Source of the DNA: Gammaproteobacteria bacterium
GTDB taxonomy: Bacteria; Pseudomonadota; Gammaproteobacteria; Thiohalospirales; Thiohalospiraceae
Reading direction: 5' to 3'
Assembly (NCBI GenBank): GCA_015491735.1
Contig: WFVH01000001.1
Span: 1-59,840, forward strand
Length of the DNA: 59,840 nt
Shown: piece after piece, positions 49,979 through 58,973 of the stretch
Numbering within the stretch: position 1 is the first letter of the stretch
How the letters are laid out: every line of letters starts with the position of its first letter
Made by a program: the position numbers and the translations under genes
The notes under the pieces: model-generated
Database searches by the model: none
What the model was told of the DNA's origin: nothing
What the model saw: only the letters and a program-made list of their open reading frames with translations

Positions 49979-51193
49979 ATGGGTGCGTTCGAGTATCAGG
50001 TGCTGGATGGCAGCGGGCGGGAGCGCAAAGGGGTCATGGAGGGTGATACAGCCCGCCAGATTCGTCAGCAGTTGCGTGACAAGGGGTGGACCCCCCTTTC
50101 GGTCGAGGCAGTGGAGCAGCGGGAGGCGCGGCGCAAAGGCGGGTTTTCCCTGCGGCGGGGGATCAGCGCCACCGAACTGGCGCTGGTTACCCGCCAGCTC
50201 GCCACCTTGGTACAGTCTGGCATGCCGGTAGAGAGCGCACTGGCTACCGCGGCCGAGCAGTCGGAAAAGATGCGCCTGAAAAAGATCATTCTTGCGGTGC
50301 GCGCCAGGGTGCTGGAGGGGCATACCCTTGCCGATGCACTGAAAGAGTTTCCCCATGTGTTTCCCGATCTCTACCGTTCCACCGTCGCGGCCGGCGAGCA
50401 CTCCGGCCATCTGGAGGCGGTGCTGGGGCGGCTTGCAGATTACACGGAAAGCCGGCAGGCCCTGTCGCAAAAGATGGGGCTGGCGATGATCTATCCGGCT
50501 TTGATGATCATTGTGGCCATTTTGGTGGTCGTGGTGCTGCTGGCCTATGTCGTTCCGCAGGTGGTGGGTGTATTCGATAACATCGGCCAGGAACTGCCGC
50601 TGCTTACTCGCGGTTTGATCGCTGTCAGTGACTTTCTCACCGCCTGGGGCGTAGCTCTTTTGGGGTTGATCGTCGTGTCCGTTACCCTGTTCAACCTGCT
50701 GTTGCGCAAAGAGCGGTTTCGCAGTGTCTACCATCGATGGCTGTTACGGGTGCCCCTGGTGGGGCGGCTGGTGAGAGGGCTGAATACCGCACGTTTTGCC
50801 CGCACTTTCAGTATTCTCAGCGCCAGTGGCGTCCCCGTACTGGAGGGAATGCGCATTGCGGCCGAAGTAGTAACCAATTTGCCCATGCGCAGGGCGGTGG
50901 ATGAGGCGGCGCGCCGGGTCAGGGAGGGATCCAGTATCAACCGGGCGTTACACAAAAGCGGTTTTTTCCCGCCAATGGTCGTTCACCTGATCGCCAGCGG
51001 TGAGGCGAGCGGAAATCTGGATGAAATGCTGGAGCGGGCCGCCACCAGCCAGGAGCGGGAGCTGGAGACGGCGGTTTCTGCACTGATGGGGGTGCTGGAA
51101 CCCGCGTTGATTCTGGTGATGGGGGTTGTTGTTCTGGTGATTGTTCTGGCGATTTTGCTGCCAATATTCGATATGAACCAATTGGTGCACTGA
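49979..51193 (+). CDS. gspF: Type II secretion platform protein GspF
   Basis: The inner-membrane platform protein, 404 residues, with two repeated cytoplasmic helical domains and three membrane helices (LMIIVAILVVVVLLAYVVPQ; WGVALLGLIVVSVTLFNLL; LEPALILVMGVVVLVIVLAI). Conserved PMRRAVDEAARRVREGSSI and SGEASGNLDEMLERAA. AGGA lies before ATG 49979 (MGAFEYQVLDGSGRERKG); eight codons of extra frame upstream are ignored. Confidence 0.96.
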   Translation: MGAFEYQVLDGSGRERKGVMEGDTARQIRQQLRDKGWTPLSVEAVEQREARRKGGFSLRRGISATELALVTRQLATLVQSGMPVESALATAAEQSEKMRLKKIILAVRARVLEGHTLADALKEFPHVFPDLYRSTVAAGEHSGHLEAVLGRLADYTESRQALSQKMGLAMIYPALMIIVAILVVVVLLAYVVPQVVGVFDNIGQELPLLTRGLIAVSDFLTAWGVALLGLIVVSVTLFNLLLRKERFRSVYHRWLLRVPLVGRLVRGLNTARFARTFSILSASGVPVLEGMRIAAEVVTNLPMRRAVDEAARRVREGSSINRALHKSGFFPPMVVHLIASGEASGNLDEMLERAATSQERELETAVSALMGVLEPALILVMGVVVLVIVLAILLPIFDMNQLVH

Positions 51194-51229
51194 ACGGCCC
51201 AAGGGACATTCTTTGTAAAATATTGTGAG

Positions 51230-51688
51230 ATGACTGAGATGAAAAACAAGATGATCAAGCCCCGTCGTGGCGCACAGGGGTTTACTTTGATTGAGGTTAT
51301 GGTGGTTGTCGTGATTTTGGGAATCCTTGCCGCGGTGGTGGTGCCGCGGATCATGGACAGGCCGGATACGGCGCGTGTAACCAAAGCCCAGCAGGATATC
51401 CGGGTGCTGGAAGGGGCGTTGAATCTGTACAAACTGGATAACCATTTCTATCCTAGTACCGAACAGGGGCTGGACGCCCTGGTGAAAGAGCCCAGTGGCG
51501 ACCCCGAACCGCGCAACTGGAAGCAGGGTGGCTATATCGATCGGCTGCCGCTCGATCCTTGGGGCAACCCTTATCAATACCTTAACCCGGGTGCCCATGG
51601 ACCTGTCGACATCTACTCCCTTGGCGCCGATGGCCAGTTGGGGGGTGATGGTGTCGCCGCCGACATCGGGAACTGGAATCTGGAGTGA
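51230..51688 (+). CDS. gspG: Type II secretion major pseudopilin GspG
   Basis: A 152-residue prepilin; cleavage between Gly17 and Phe18 in AQGFTLIEVMVVVVILGIL, with Glu at +5. The globular part has the calcium-loop type ending GQLGGDGVAADIGNWNLE. Main subunit of the pseudopilus. It needs a prepilin peptidase (GspO/PilD), which is not in the window. Overlaps gspH by 4 bp. Confidence 0.97.
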   Translation: MTEMKNKMIKPRRGAQGFTLIEVMVVVVILGILAAVVVPRIMDRPDTARVTKAQQDIRVLEGALNLYKLDNHFYPSTEQGLDALVKEPSGDPEPRNWKQGGYIDRLPLDPWGNPYQYLNPGAHGPVDIYSLGADGQLGGDGVAADIGNWNLE

Positions 51689-52284
51689 GCTCAAACCGGC
51701 TCAAAAGCCGCCGGCGCCGGCGTGGGGCAAGGTTTGCCGCGTACGGATTTACCCTGATAGAGCTTCTGGTGGTGCTGGTTATTATCGGTATCATCCTTGG
51801 CTTTGCTTCGCTTTCCGTCGACAGTGGCGGCCTGGATCGCCGGGCAGAAGAGGAGGCGCGGCGGTTCACGGCCCTGATCAAACTGTTCCGGCAGGAGGGC
51901 ATTCTGAAAAACCGGCAGTTGGCGTTGCGGATATATCCGGACCGGTACGAATTTCTGCAGCTGATGGGCGACGAATGGCAGCCGGTTGAGGGGGATGAGA
52001 CCTTCCGTACCCGCAAGTTACCGGCAGAGTTGCGTTTCGAGCTGGAGGAGATGGCAGCCGGACAAGCCCTTGCAGACAGTGAAAACCAGGACGGCAGTGA
52101 AGATGAGAGGGATGCTGTCATGCTGTTTTTTCTCTCCAGCGGCGAGAGCACCCCTTTCGAGATGCGCATCAAAGGTGGAGAAGATACGGATTATGTGGTG
52201 ATTGGCGACACCTTGGGGGAACTGGATATCCGAAACAGCAAAGACAAGGATTTTGCGGAGTGGTTGGCGGGCAGTGAGTATTGA
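51685..52284 (+). CDS. gspH: Type II secretion minor pseudopilin GspH
   Basis: A 199-residue minor pseudopilin with GTG start (GTGA overlap with gspG). A very basic leader (SRRRRRGARF) and Gly21 come before FTLIELLVVLVIIGII with Glu +5. The C-terminal part is acidic and somewhat longer than usual because of a Gln/Asp/Glu-rich loop around residues 130-145. Confidence 0.9.
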   Translation: MSSNRLKSRRRRRGARFAAYGFTLIELLVVLVIIGIILGFASLSVDSGGLDRRAEEEARRFTALIKLFRQEGILKNRQLALRIYPDRYEFLQLMGDEWQPVEGDETFRTRKLPAELRFELEEMAAGQALADSENQDGSEDERDAVMLFFLSSGESTPFEMRIKGGEDTDYVVIGDTLGELDIRNSKDKDFAEWLAGSEY

Positions 52285-52678
52285 AGCCGGAAAGAGTTCT
52301 TCCGTTGTAATTGGCGGAGTACGGGGATTTACACTACTGGAGGTGATGGTCGCTCTGGCCGTGCTGGCCATTTCACTTGGAGCCCTGAGCAAGGGGGTTA
52401 GCAATTATCTTGGCAATGCCTCTTATCTGCAGGATCGGACGTTGGCCACCTGGGTGGCCGAGAACCATGTTACCGAGTTGCAGATTATGCAGTCCTGGCC
52501 AAAAGTGGATACAACCAAAGGTTCCGTGCAGATGGCAGGGCGGGAATGGTACTGGGTGCAGCGGGTAACGGCGATCGATGGACGCCCGGAGATCCGCCAG
52601 GTGCAGGTACAGATTTTTGCCCAACCGGACGCCAGGCGCCCATTGGCAACGTTGATCTCCCTGCTTGGACAGCCATGA
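52274..52678 (+). CDS. gspI: Type II secretion minor pseudopilin GspI
   Basis: A 134-residue tip pseudopilin. Cleavage after Gly18 in VRGFTLLEVMVALAVLAIS. Later TWVAENHVTELQI and GREWYWVQRV are typical GspI features. I start at GTG 52274, overlapping gspH by 11 bp; the frame upstream has no leader-like sequence. Overlaps gspJ (ATGA). Confidence 0.92.
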   Translation: MSIEAGKSSSVVIGGVRGFTLLEVMVALAVLAISLGALSKGVSNYLGNASYLQDRTLATWVAENHVTELQIMQSWPKVDTTKGSVQMAGREWYWVQRVTAIDGRPEIRQVQVQIFAQPDARRPLATLISLLGQP

Positions 52679-53313
52679 AAGCGAGGGACACATCGGCTTC
52701 TGTGGCCGGTTTTACGCTGCTGGAGTTACTGATTGCCCTGGCCATTTTTGCCATTCTTTCCAGTTTGGCTTACGGTAGCTTGCGTTCGGCGCTGTTTAAC
52801 AGGGAACAGAGCCAGCTGCGTACTGAACAGTTGACCCAGCTGCAGATGGCGCTTTTGTTCATCAGCCGGGATCTGGAGCAGGTGGTCAACCGCCCCGTCC
52901 GTAACACATACGGTGATACTCAGCGGCCGCTGCTTACACCGCAACAGACTTATCGTCTGGAGTTTACCCGCGGTGGCTGGAACAATCCGGGGCAAAGAGG
53001 GCGCAGCACCCTGCAGCGGGTTGCCTATGCTGTCGAAGAGGGCGCATTGATTCGTTACAGCTGGCGGATGCTGGATCGCACAGATGAAAAACCGGCACTG
53101 AGGCAGCTGCTGCTGGACGGGGTGACCGAGTTCGAACTGCGTTTTCTCGACGAGAGAAAAGAGTGGCGCAAGGAGTGGCCGGCGCTGAATGCTGAAGATA
53201 CAGCGCAACGGCCGTTGCCGGTTGCCATTGAGCTGACGCTGGAGCTGCAGGAGTGGGGTCGTATTCGCCGCCTGTACCGGTTACCGGCCGTGCAGCCGCA
53301 AGGAGCGGATTGA
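52675..53313 (+). CDS. gspJ: Type II secretion minor pseudopilin GspJ
   Basis: A 212-residue minor pseudopilin. Cleavage after Gly12 in VAGFTLLELLIALAIFAIL. The family stretch FISRDLEQVVNRPVRN is present. It forms the pseudopilus tip with GspI and GspK. The start overlaps gspI by 4 bp; the end overlaps gspK by one base (TGATG). Confidence 0.94.
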   Translation: MKARDTSASVAGFTLLELLIALAIFAILSSLAYGSLRSALFNREQSQLRTEQLTQLQMALLFISRDLEQVVNRPVRNTYGDTQRPLLTPQQTYRLEFTRGGWNNPGQRGRSTLQRVAYAVEEGALIRYSWRMLDRTDEKPALRQLLLDGVTEFELRFLDERKEWRKEWPALNAEDTAQRPLPVAIELTLELQEWGRIRRLYRLPAVQPQGAD

Positions 53314-54314
53314 TGGGTGCTGCCGGCCAGCGGGGGATAGCATTGATCACGGCCGTACTGATCACAGCGCTGATTGCGATTATTGCCGTGACCATGATTT
53401 CCGAACAGCAGCTGGATATTCGCCGCACCGGTAATATTCTGGATCGCACCCAGGCATTACAGTTTGCGCTGGGCATGGAGACCATCGCCTTGCTGGGGCT
53501 GCGCAAGGACCTGGACAACAACCAGACAGATCACAGAATGGAGGACTGGAACAAGCCGGTTCAATTTCCAGCACCGGATGGCGCCGAGGGCGACATGATC
53601 AGCGGACAGATTGAGGACTTGCAGGGACGATTCAACCTCAACAACCTGGTTGATCGGGACGGGAAAATCGACCCGGAACAACTAGAGCAGTTCAAACGGC
53701 TGTTGACGCAGCTTGAGCTGTCGCCCGGTTTGGCGGCAAGGGTAGCGGACTGGATCGACAGGGACAGCACGCCCCACGGGATGGATGGAGCCGAGGATGA
53801 TGAGTACACCCGGCTGGATCCCGCCTATCGCACGGGTAATACCCTTTTGGTGAGTCCCAGCGAACTGTTGCTTGTCATGCCGGCGGAAGCGTACCGGAAG
53901 CTGGAGAAATATGTAGCAGCCCTGCCGGGGCCGGAGCAGACCAAAATCAACCTCAATACCGCGTCGCGGGAGGTGCTGGCTTCGCTCGAATACGTGACGC
54001 TGGAAGATGTCGATGAGCTTCTGGCGCAGCGGGAGCAGTTGGAAAAGCAAAGCAACAGAGGGTTTGCTAGTATTGACGATGTTTTTGAACTGCCAGGGTT
54101 CCGGGCGTTGCGGGGAAGGCAGGGCGCGTTTGAGCAATACATGAACGATTGCTGTACGGTAGAGAGCAATTTTTTTCTGGCCAACATCTTCGCCCAGTTC
54201 GATAAAGGAGAAGTGACACTGCGCTCCGTTATTCAGCGCAAAGCCGCCTCTTCCACCGCAGCCAGCCAGACACAGAGCGTGTTTACTGTATTGCGAACCC
54301 AAGGAGACTATTGA
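53313..54314 (+). CDS. gspK: Type II secretion minor pseudopilin GspK
   Basis: A 333-residue tip protein that caps the pseudopilus. Leader QRG then IALITAVLITALIAIIAV without Glu at +5, as is normal for GspK. The large alpha domain follows: DLQGRFNLNNLVDRDGK and INLNTASREVLASL are typical, with two metal-site regions in known structures. Confidence 0.95.
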   Translation: MGAAGQRGIALITAVLITALIAIIAVTMISEQQLDIRRTGNILDRTQALQFALGMETIALLGLRKDLDNNQTDHRMEDWNKPVQFPAPDGAEGDMISGQIEDLQGRFNLNNLVDRDGKIDPEQLEQFKRLLTQLELSPGLAARVADWIDRDSTPHGMDGAEDDEYTRLDPAYRTGNTLLVSPSELLLVMPAEAYRKLEKYVAALPGPEQTKINLNTASREVLASLEYVTLEDVDELLAQREQLEKQSNRGFASIDDVFELPGFRALRGRQGAFEQYMNDCCTVESNFFLANIFAQFDKGEVTLRSVIQRKAASSTAASQTQSVFTVLRTQGDY

Positions 54315-54317
54315 TTG

Positions 54318-55535
54318 ATGGATAAACTGCTTATCCACTTGACCGACGCCGAGCAGGTCGAATGTTTGCTGGTTTCGGAGCATCCGCCTTCCGCTCAGCA
54401 GATGAAGATATCCCTGGCCGACGCGGCAGGTCACGGGCAAGGCCGGCAGGTGATCGTGCTGGTTCCCTCCGAACAGGTAATTCTGACAGAGGTTGCCGTG
54501 CCTACCGCCAACCGGCAGCGTCAGCGGCTGGCGGTTCCCTACCTGCTTGAAGATCTGCTGGTGGCCGATGTGGATCAGCTCCATTTTGCCCTGGGGAGCT
54601 ACGAGGATGGGAAAGTCGCCGTCGCCGTGGTAGCGCACGAGCAGATGCGGCACTGGATGGAGCAGTTGGCCAAGGCCGGCATCCAGCCCAAGTTCATGGC
54701 GCCGGACGTGCTTGCCCTGCCGCTCCGTGAGGAGGCGTGGAGCGTCGCGTTGACCGGAGACATGGCAACGATCCGCACCGGGCTGCAAAGCGGGTTCAGT
54801 TGTGATGCTGACAATCTTCCCCTGCTTTTGGATCAGGCGTTGCAACTGGCGGAGAACGGCCGGCCTGCCTGCCTGCAGGTGGTTGATTGCCGTGAGCAGA
54901 AGGATGTTTCGCTGGAATCACTGCTTCCGCCGGTGATGGAGTATCGTCCTGAAGCGTGTGACAACGGTTTTTTGCAGCTGTTGGCGGCCTGTTTCAATGA
55001 AGAGTTCCGGCCCCCGATCAATCTGTTGCAGGGGCAGTACAGCCAGCGTGAGCGGTTGAGCAAGTTGTGGCGTCCCTGGCGTCCGGTGGCGGCTCTGCTG
55101 GTTGCATTGCTGATAGTGCAGGGGGTGAAGGCGGGTGTGGAGTACCGGCGGTTGAGCGCGGAGAATGAGCAACTGGTCAAGCAGGTCGGGGAGGCATTCC
55201 GTCAGGGGTTTCCGGATATTAAACGCATCGTCAATCCCAGATTGCAAGCCGAACGCCGCTTGGAGTCTTTGCGGGGTGAAGGAGGGGGGGCGGATTTCCT
55301 CTCTCTGCTCGCGCGGGTTGGGGCGGTATTGCAGCGGGTGTCCGATGCCCGGTTGCAAGGCATCAACTACAAGGCGGGCCAGTTGATTTTGGGTATGCGG
55401 TTGAAAAACCTGCAGCAACTGGACAAGCTGGAGCAGCAGTTGAAGCAGGAACCGGCCCTGGTGGTGGAGGTGTTGTCAGCATCTTCCCAAAACAAGCATG
55501 TCGAGGCGCGCATCAAAATAGGGGCTGGACAATGA
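54318..55535 (+). CDS. gspL: Type II secretion protein GspL
   Basis: A 405-residue bitopic protein that ties GspE to the membrane. An actin-like cytoplasmic domain (residues 1-240) has VPTANRQRQRLAVPYLLEDLL. One membrane helix (RPVAALLVALLIVQGVKAG) follows, then a periplasmic ferredoxin-like domain. ATG 54318 is preferred over TTG 54315. Overlaps gspM by 4 bp. Confidence 0.93.
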   Translation: MDKLLIHLTDAEQVECLLVSEHPPSAQQMKISLADAAGHGQGRQVIVLVPSEQVILTEVAVPTANRQRQRLAVPYLLEDLLVADVDQLHFALGSYEDGKVAVAVVAHEQMRHWMEQLAKAGIQPKFMAPDVLALPLREEAWSVALTGDMATIRTGLQSGFSCDADNLPLLLDQALQLAENGRPACLQVVDCREQKDVSLESLLPPVMEYRPEACDNGFLQLLAACFNEEFRPPINLLQGQYSQRERLSKLWRPWRPVAALLVALLIVQGVKAGVEYRRLSAENEQLVKQVGEAFRQGFPDIKRIVNPRLQAERRLESLRGEGGGADFLSLLARVGAVLQRVSDARLQGINYKAGQLILGMRLKNLQQLDKLEQQLKQEPALVVEVLSASSQNKHVEARIKIGAGQ

Positions 55536-56038
55536 AGGGGGCAGAGCAGATTGCGGCGTACTGGCAGGGGCTGCAACCGCGTGAAAGGGTTGTGCTGGCC
55601 GTTGGGGGCGTGGTGGTGCTTTTGCTATTCAGCTATTTTTTGGTTTGGCAGCCGATTGTAAACGCCAGGGCGGAGATGCAACAGGAGGTTCAGCAGCAGC
55701 GCGCCCTGCTGGAGTGGATGAAAAGCGCGGCCGCTGAAGCGAAGTCGCTGCGTGGAGTGGACGGACAGCGCGTGAAAGGGCTGGGCGGCCAGTCTCTGTT
55801 GTCACTCGTCGACCAGTCGGCCAAGGAGCAGGGGCTGGGTAGCGCCATGAAGCGGGTTGAGCCAGATGGTAAACAGGTGCGGATCTGGTTTGAGGCGGCC
55901 AGTTTTGATCAGTTGATCGGCTGGCTGGAAAAACTGGCCCTGAAAAATGGCGTCAGAGTGGTCAATGTAACCATCGACCGCACTGATAAACCGGGGCGGG
56001 TTGATGCCAGGCTCCGTGTCGCGGAGGGTGGCGGGTGA
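55532..56038 (+). CDS. gspM: Type II secretion protein GspM
   Basis: A 168-residue inner-membrane subunit that dimerises with GspL. A short cytoplasmic start (YWQGLQPRERVVLA), one helix (VVVLLLFSYFLVWQPIV), then a coiled region and small periplasmic fold ending in VNVTIDRTDKPGRVDARL. Overlaps gspN by 4 bp. Confidence 0.93.
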   Translation: MKGAEQIAAYWQGLQPRERVVLAVGGVVVLLLFSYFLVWQPIVNARAEMQQEVQQQRALLEWMKSAAAEAKSLRGVDGQRVKGLGGQSLLSLVDQSAKEQGLGSAMKRVEPDGKQVRIWFEAASFDQLIGWLEKLALKNGVRVVNVTIDRTDKPGRVDARLRVAEGGG

Positions 56039-56799
56039 AAAAATGGATACGCTATTTGCTATTGGGCGTGGTGGCTTATGGCGCCTTTCTTGCGCTCACT
56101 TTCCCGGCAGCTTACGCCTACCGGCTGATTCATGAGCAGTTGAATGGAGTTCAGATGGGCGGCATCGAAGGTACCGTCTGGTCCGGTTCAGCCAGGACTC
56201 TGGGAATAAACGGGTTCTATCTGCAAAACGTAGGCTGGGAAATGCGCTTTCTGCCGCTGTTGCTGGGCCGCCTGGAATTAAAACTGGATAGTACCGACAA
56301 AGAGTTCAGGTTCAGCACCTATGCTGGCCGGACGCTGGGCGGGAAGGTCTATCTTCGCGGTTTTCAGGGGCAGTTCCCGGTTGCCTCACTGCAGGCGTTG
56401 ACACCGTTTTCTGTGCCTGCAGTGGGGGGAGAGCTGGTTTTCGACGCGCTGGATGTTGGTCTGGCCGACGGGAAATACCTTGAAGGCGCGGGTAATATCT
56501 TCTGGAAAGAAGCTTCGGTAACCGTCGGCTCGCCTCTTGAGCTTGGTGGATTTGCCGTCGAGTTGAAAACAGAAGAAAAAGAGATTACCGGCATACTGAA
56601 GGACACCGGTGGGCCGCTTCGGGCAGAAGGCGTGTTGAAACTCTCTCCGGAAGGGAGTTACCACTTCAGCGGGCGATTTACTCCTCGCAATGGAGAAGAG
56701 GGGGAACTTGCCCGGAATTTACGCATGTTAGGCCCCCCCGATCCGGCGGGCAGCTATGTGCTTGAATACACGGGGCAGCTGCCGGCGCCGGTGTTGTAG
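56035..56799 (+). CDS. gspN: Type II secretion protein GspN
   Basis: A 254-residue protein with GTG start and an N-terminal helix (YLLLGVVAYGAFLALTFPA). The AsmA-like GspN hallmark QLNGVQMGGIEGTVWSGSA is followed by a beta-rich periplasmic part ending QLPAPVL. GspN is found in only some T2SS and its role is unclear. It closes the operon. Confidence 0.9.
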   Translation: MKKWIRYLLLGVVAYGAFLALTFPAAYAYRLIHEQLNGVQMGGIEGTVWSGSARTLGINGFYLQNVGWEMRFLPLLLGRLELKLDSTDKEFRFSTYAGRTLGGKVYLRGFQGQFPVASLQALTPFSVPAVGGELVFDALDVGLADGKYLEGAGNIFWKEASVTVGSPLELGGFAVELKTEEKEITGILKDTGGPLRAEGVLKLSPEGSYHFSGRFTPRNGEEGELARNLRMLGPPDPAGSYVLEYTGQLPAPVL

Positions 56800-56822
56800 T
56801 TTTGTGTCGGGTTAATACAGTT

Positions 56823-56881
56823 GTAAATCCGCATTTTTCGCCTTGAACTGGCGCGGTTTTCAGGGACAACCTGATCAATTA
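56823..56881. repeat. MITE fragment (internal part), after gspN
   Basis: GTAAATCCGCATTTTTCGCC and the following TTGAACTGGCG...CAGGG match the central-right part of the 152-bp MITE with several changes; neither terminus is intact. It lies in the 250-bp gspN-channel gap. I see no clear terminator for the long gsp operon there. Confidence 0.6.
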
Positions 56882-57049
56882 CACCTGCCGGGTAAACAAT
56901 AGTATTAGACCTCATCTTCAGGTGCGTATAGAATCCCCCCGGAATCCAGGCATGCTTTCCGTCTTGTCGATGTTCGCTTTATTATATGGATAACAATTTT
57001 CCCTGTTCAGGGGAGATTATCACCCACTGTGTGTTATGGAGTTTCTGAG

Positions 57050-57919
57050 ATGAGTTTTCCATCTGCGGAGTTACGGGAATACTTTGTTGCGATACGTAGC
57101 AACAAGACATTTGAGATGACAGTGATTGCCATCATTATCCTGTCGGCAATGCTGATAGGGGCAACCACCTACGATATCAGCCCCTTTTGGCTTGACGTGC
57201 TCGGGGTCTTCGATATTGCCGTTACGCTGTTTTTTCTTGCAGAAGTGCTTATCCGGATAGCTGCGGAGGAGAAGGCGCGTAACTTTTTCAAAAACGGCTG
57301 GAACGTTTTCGATTTTACCATTGTAACCGCCAGCCTGATTCCTGTCGATGAGAGTCAGATGGTGCTGCTGGCGCGGTTATTGCGCATTTTTCGTGTATTG
57401 CGTCTGATCTCCATCATTCCCGAGTTGCGTGTTTTGATGAATGCCCTGGTCAAGGCGATTCCCCGCATTGGCTATGTGGCTCTGCTCATGTTTATCCTTT
57501 TCTATGTCTACGGGGCATTTGGCAGTTTCTTTTTCGAAGAGATCAATCCCGTATTGTGGGGCGATATCACGATTGCCATGTTGACCCTGTTTCGCATTGC
57601 TACGTTTGAGGATTGGACCGATGTGATGTATGAAACGATGGAATTCTACCCCCTTAGCTGGATGTTCTATATCAGTTTTATTTTTCTGACAGCCTTTGTG
57701 TTTCTGAACATGATGATTGGTGTCGTGATCGATGTGATGCAAAAAGAGCATGAAAAGTTCGATCGGGAGCATGGCGAAGGGGAGGCGGGTGAAGTGCACT
57801 GGATTCGGGAGCACACCGAAATAATGGAGCAACGAATGGAGAGGATGGAAAATCTGCTCGAAGAGATAGCAGAGACAAAAGCCGGAAGACAGGTTCCTGA
57901 AAAGGGCTTTCGTCAATGA
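57050..57919 (+). CDS. Single-domain voltage-gated cation channel (NaChBac/BacNav-like)
   Basis: A 289-residue channel subunit, expected to form tetramers. Helices S1-S6 are visible. S4 has Arg 109, 112, 115 and 118 spaced by three (RLLRIFRVLR). The pore loop reads TLFRIATFEDWTDVM with filter TFEDWTD at residues 185-191, where NavAb has TLESWSM. The acidic pattern resembles the calcium-selective engineered CavAb (TLDDWSD). A C-terminal acidic stalk and heptad coiled coil (MEQRMERMENLLEEIAE) match BacNav. ATG 57050 has GGAG upstream. Ion choice is inferred only from the filter. Confidence 0.9.
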   Translation: MSFPSAELREYFVAIRSNKTFEMTVIAIIILSAMLIGATTYDISPFWLDVLGVFDIAVTLFFLAEVLIRIAAEEKARNFFKNGWNVFDFTIVTASLIPVDESQMVLLARLLRIFRVLRLISIIPELRVLMNALVKAIPRIGYVALLMFILFYVYGAFGSFFFEEINPVLWGDITIAMLTLFRIATFEDWTDVMYETMEFYPLSWMFYISFIFLTAFVFLNMMIGVVIDVMQKEHEKFDREHGEGEAGEVHWIREHTEIMEQRMERMENLLEEIAETKAGRQVPEKGFRQ

Positions 57920-57920
57920 A

Positions 57921-58013
57921 TGGCGGAGAGAGAGGGATTCGAACCCTCGATGGAGCTTTTAACCCCATACTCCCTTAGCAGGGGAGCGCCTTCAGCCTCT
58001 CGGCCATCTCTCC
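57921..58013 (-). tRNA. tRNA-Ser (anticodon GCT)
   Basis: A 93-nt class II tRNA with encoded CCA. The acceptor is GGAGAGA/TCTCTCC with discriminator G. The anticodon stem-loop CTCCC-CTGCTAA-GGGAG gives GCT for AGC/AGU serine codons. A long variable arm and GTTCGAATC T loop are seen. Its 5' 22 bases are also the last codons of the PHP gene upstream. Confidence 0.96.
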
Positions 58014-58897
58014 GAACCGGACTGCAAAGGATAACCTTCCTGAGCGCTGTCGTAAAGTCTCCAGCGGGGACTTTTCCAGATCGGGGTGCAACCTGTTGGA
58101 AAGGGAGGAATTTTGCCAAGTTCAGCCCAGGGATTCCCTGGCCCGTGGTAGTCGGAGCCGCAGGAGGCCAGGAGTGCCGAGCGCCGGGCATGCATCGCCA
58201 TGGCGACACACTCCTTGCGGCTGTGACTGCTTGAAACCACCTCCAGCCCTTCGCCTCCGCACTCATTGAACTCGCCAATCAAGCGGCGTAAGCGCGTTGC
58301 ATTTAACCGGTAACGTGCCGGATGGGCAATTACCGCCTGTCCCCCTGCTCCGTGGATCCATGCGAGTGCTTGTTCCAGGCTGGCCCACTTTCCGGAAACA
58401 TGCCCTGGTTTGCCCTTGGCCAGGAAACGCTTGAATACGGCCGGGACGTTTGCCGCATGTCCTTGCGCTACCAAAAAGCGGGCAAAATGTACCCGTCCGA
58501 TACTCGATGCCCCACCGGCATGTTCCCTGGCGGCGCTGTAAGATCCGGCAATACCGGCCTTTTCCAGCCGGCGGCCGATCTCTTTTGCCCGCCAGTTGCG
58601 AAAGGTGCGCAGAGCGGCCAACCCCTGTTGCAACTGCCTGTTTTTATGGTCAACGTTCAAGCCCAGTATATGAATCGTGCAGCTACTCCAGGTAACGGAT
58701 ATCTCGACGCCAGGGACGATCGTTATTTGCCTGTTCCGTGCGGCAAGACTGGCCTCGGCCACACCCTCCGTCGTATCATGATCGGTGAGAGCCAGTATGT
58801 CTATCTGCTGTTTGACGGCATACTCAACCAGTTTTGCAGGTGATAACGCGCCATCTGACATGGTTGAATGGGTGTGCAGATCGTAGCGTAGAGGCAT
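57992..58897 (-). CDS. rnm: PHP-domain phosphoesterase (RNase AM / YciV-like)
   Basis: A 301-residue member of the YciV/TrpH family, 5'-3' exonuclease or 3',5'-nucleotide phosphatase in studied members. Metal motifs: DLHTHSTMSDG, LTDHDT, PGVEIS, HILGLN, AHPARYR and GSDYH. I start at 58897 (MPLRYDLHTHS); upstream frame (to 58957) is not family-like. The frame runs about 25 codons past the usual end (after CTPIW) and stops inside tRNA-Ser, reading WPRG from the tRNA. A lost stop codon is likely. Confidence 0.88.
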   Translation of the reverse strand: MPLRYDLHTHSTMSDGALSPAKLVEYAVKQQIDILALTDHDTTEGVAEASLAARNRQITIVPGVEISVTWSSCTIHILGLNVDHKNRQLQQGLAALRTFRNWRAKEIGRRLEKAGIAGSYSAAREHAGGASSIGRVHFARFLVAQGHAANVPAVFKRFLAKGKPGHVSGKWASLEQALAWIHGAGGQAVIAHPARYRLNATRLRRLIGEFNECGGEGLEVVSSSHSRKECVAMAMHARRSALLASCGSDYHGPGNPWAELGKIPPFPTGCTPIWKSPRWRLYDSAQEGYPLQSGSERWPRG

Positions 58898-58973
58898 TCG
58901 TTGGTTCCTTGTCTTAATCCGGCCTGTCTCCATGGCGGGAACAGGCCGCTTCAACAACAGGAGGGTCGGCGCG

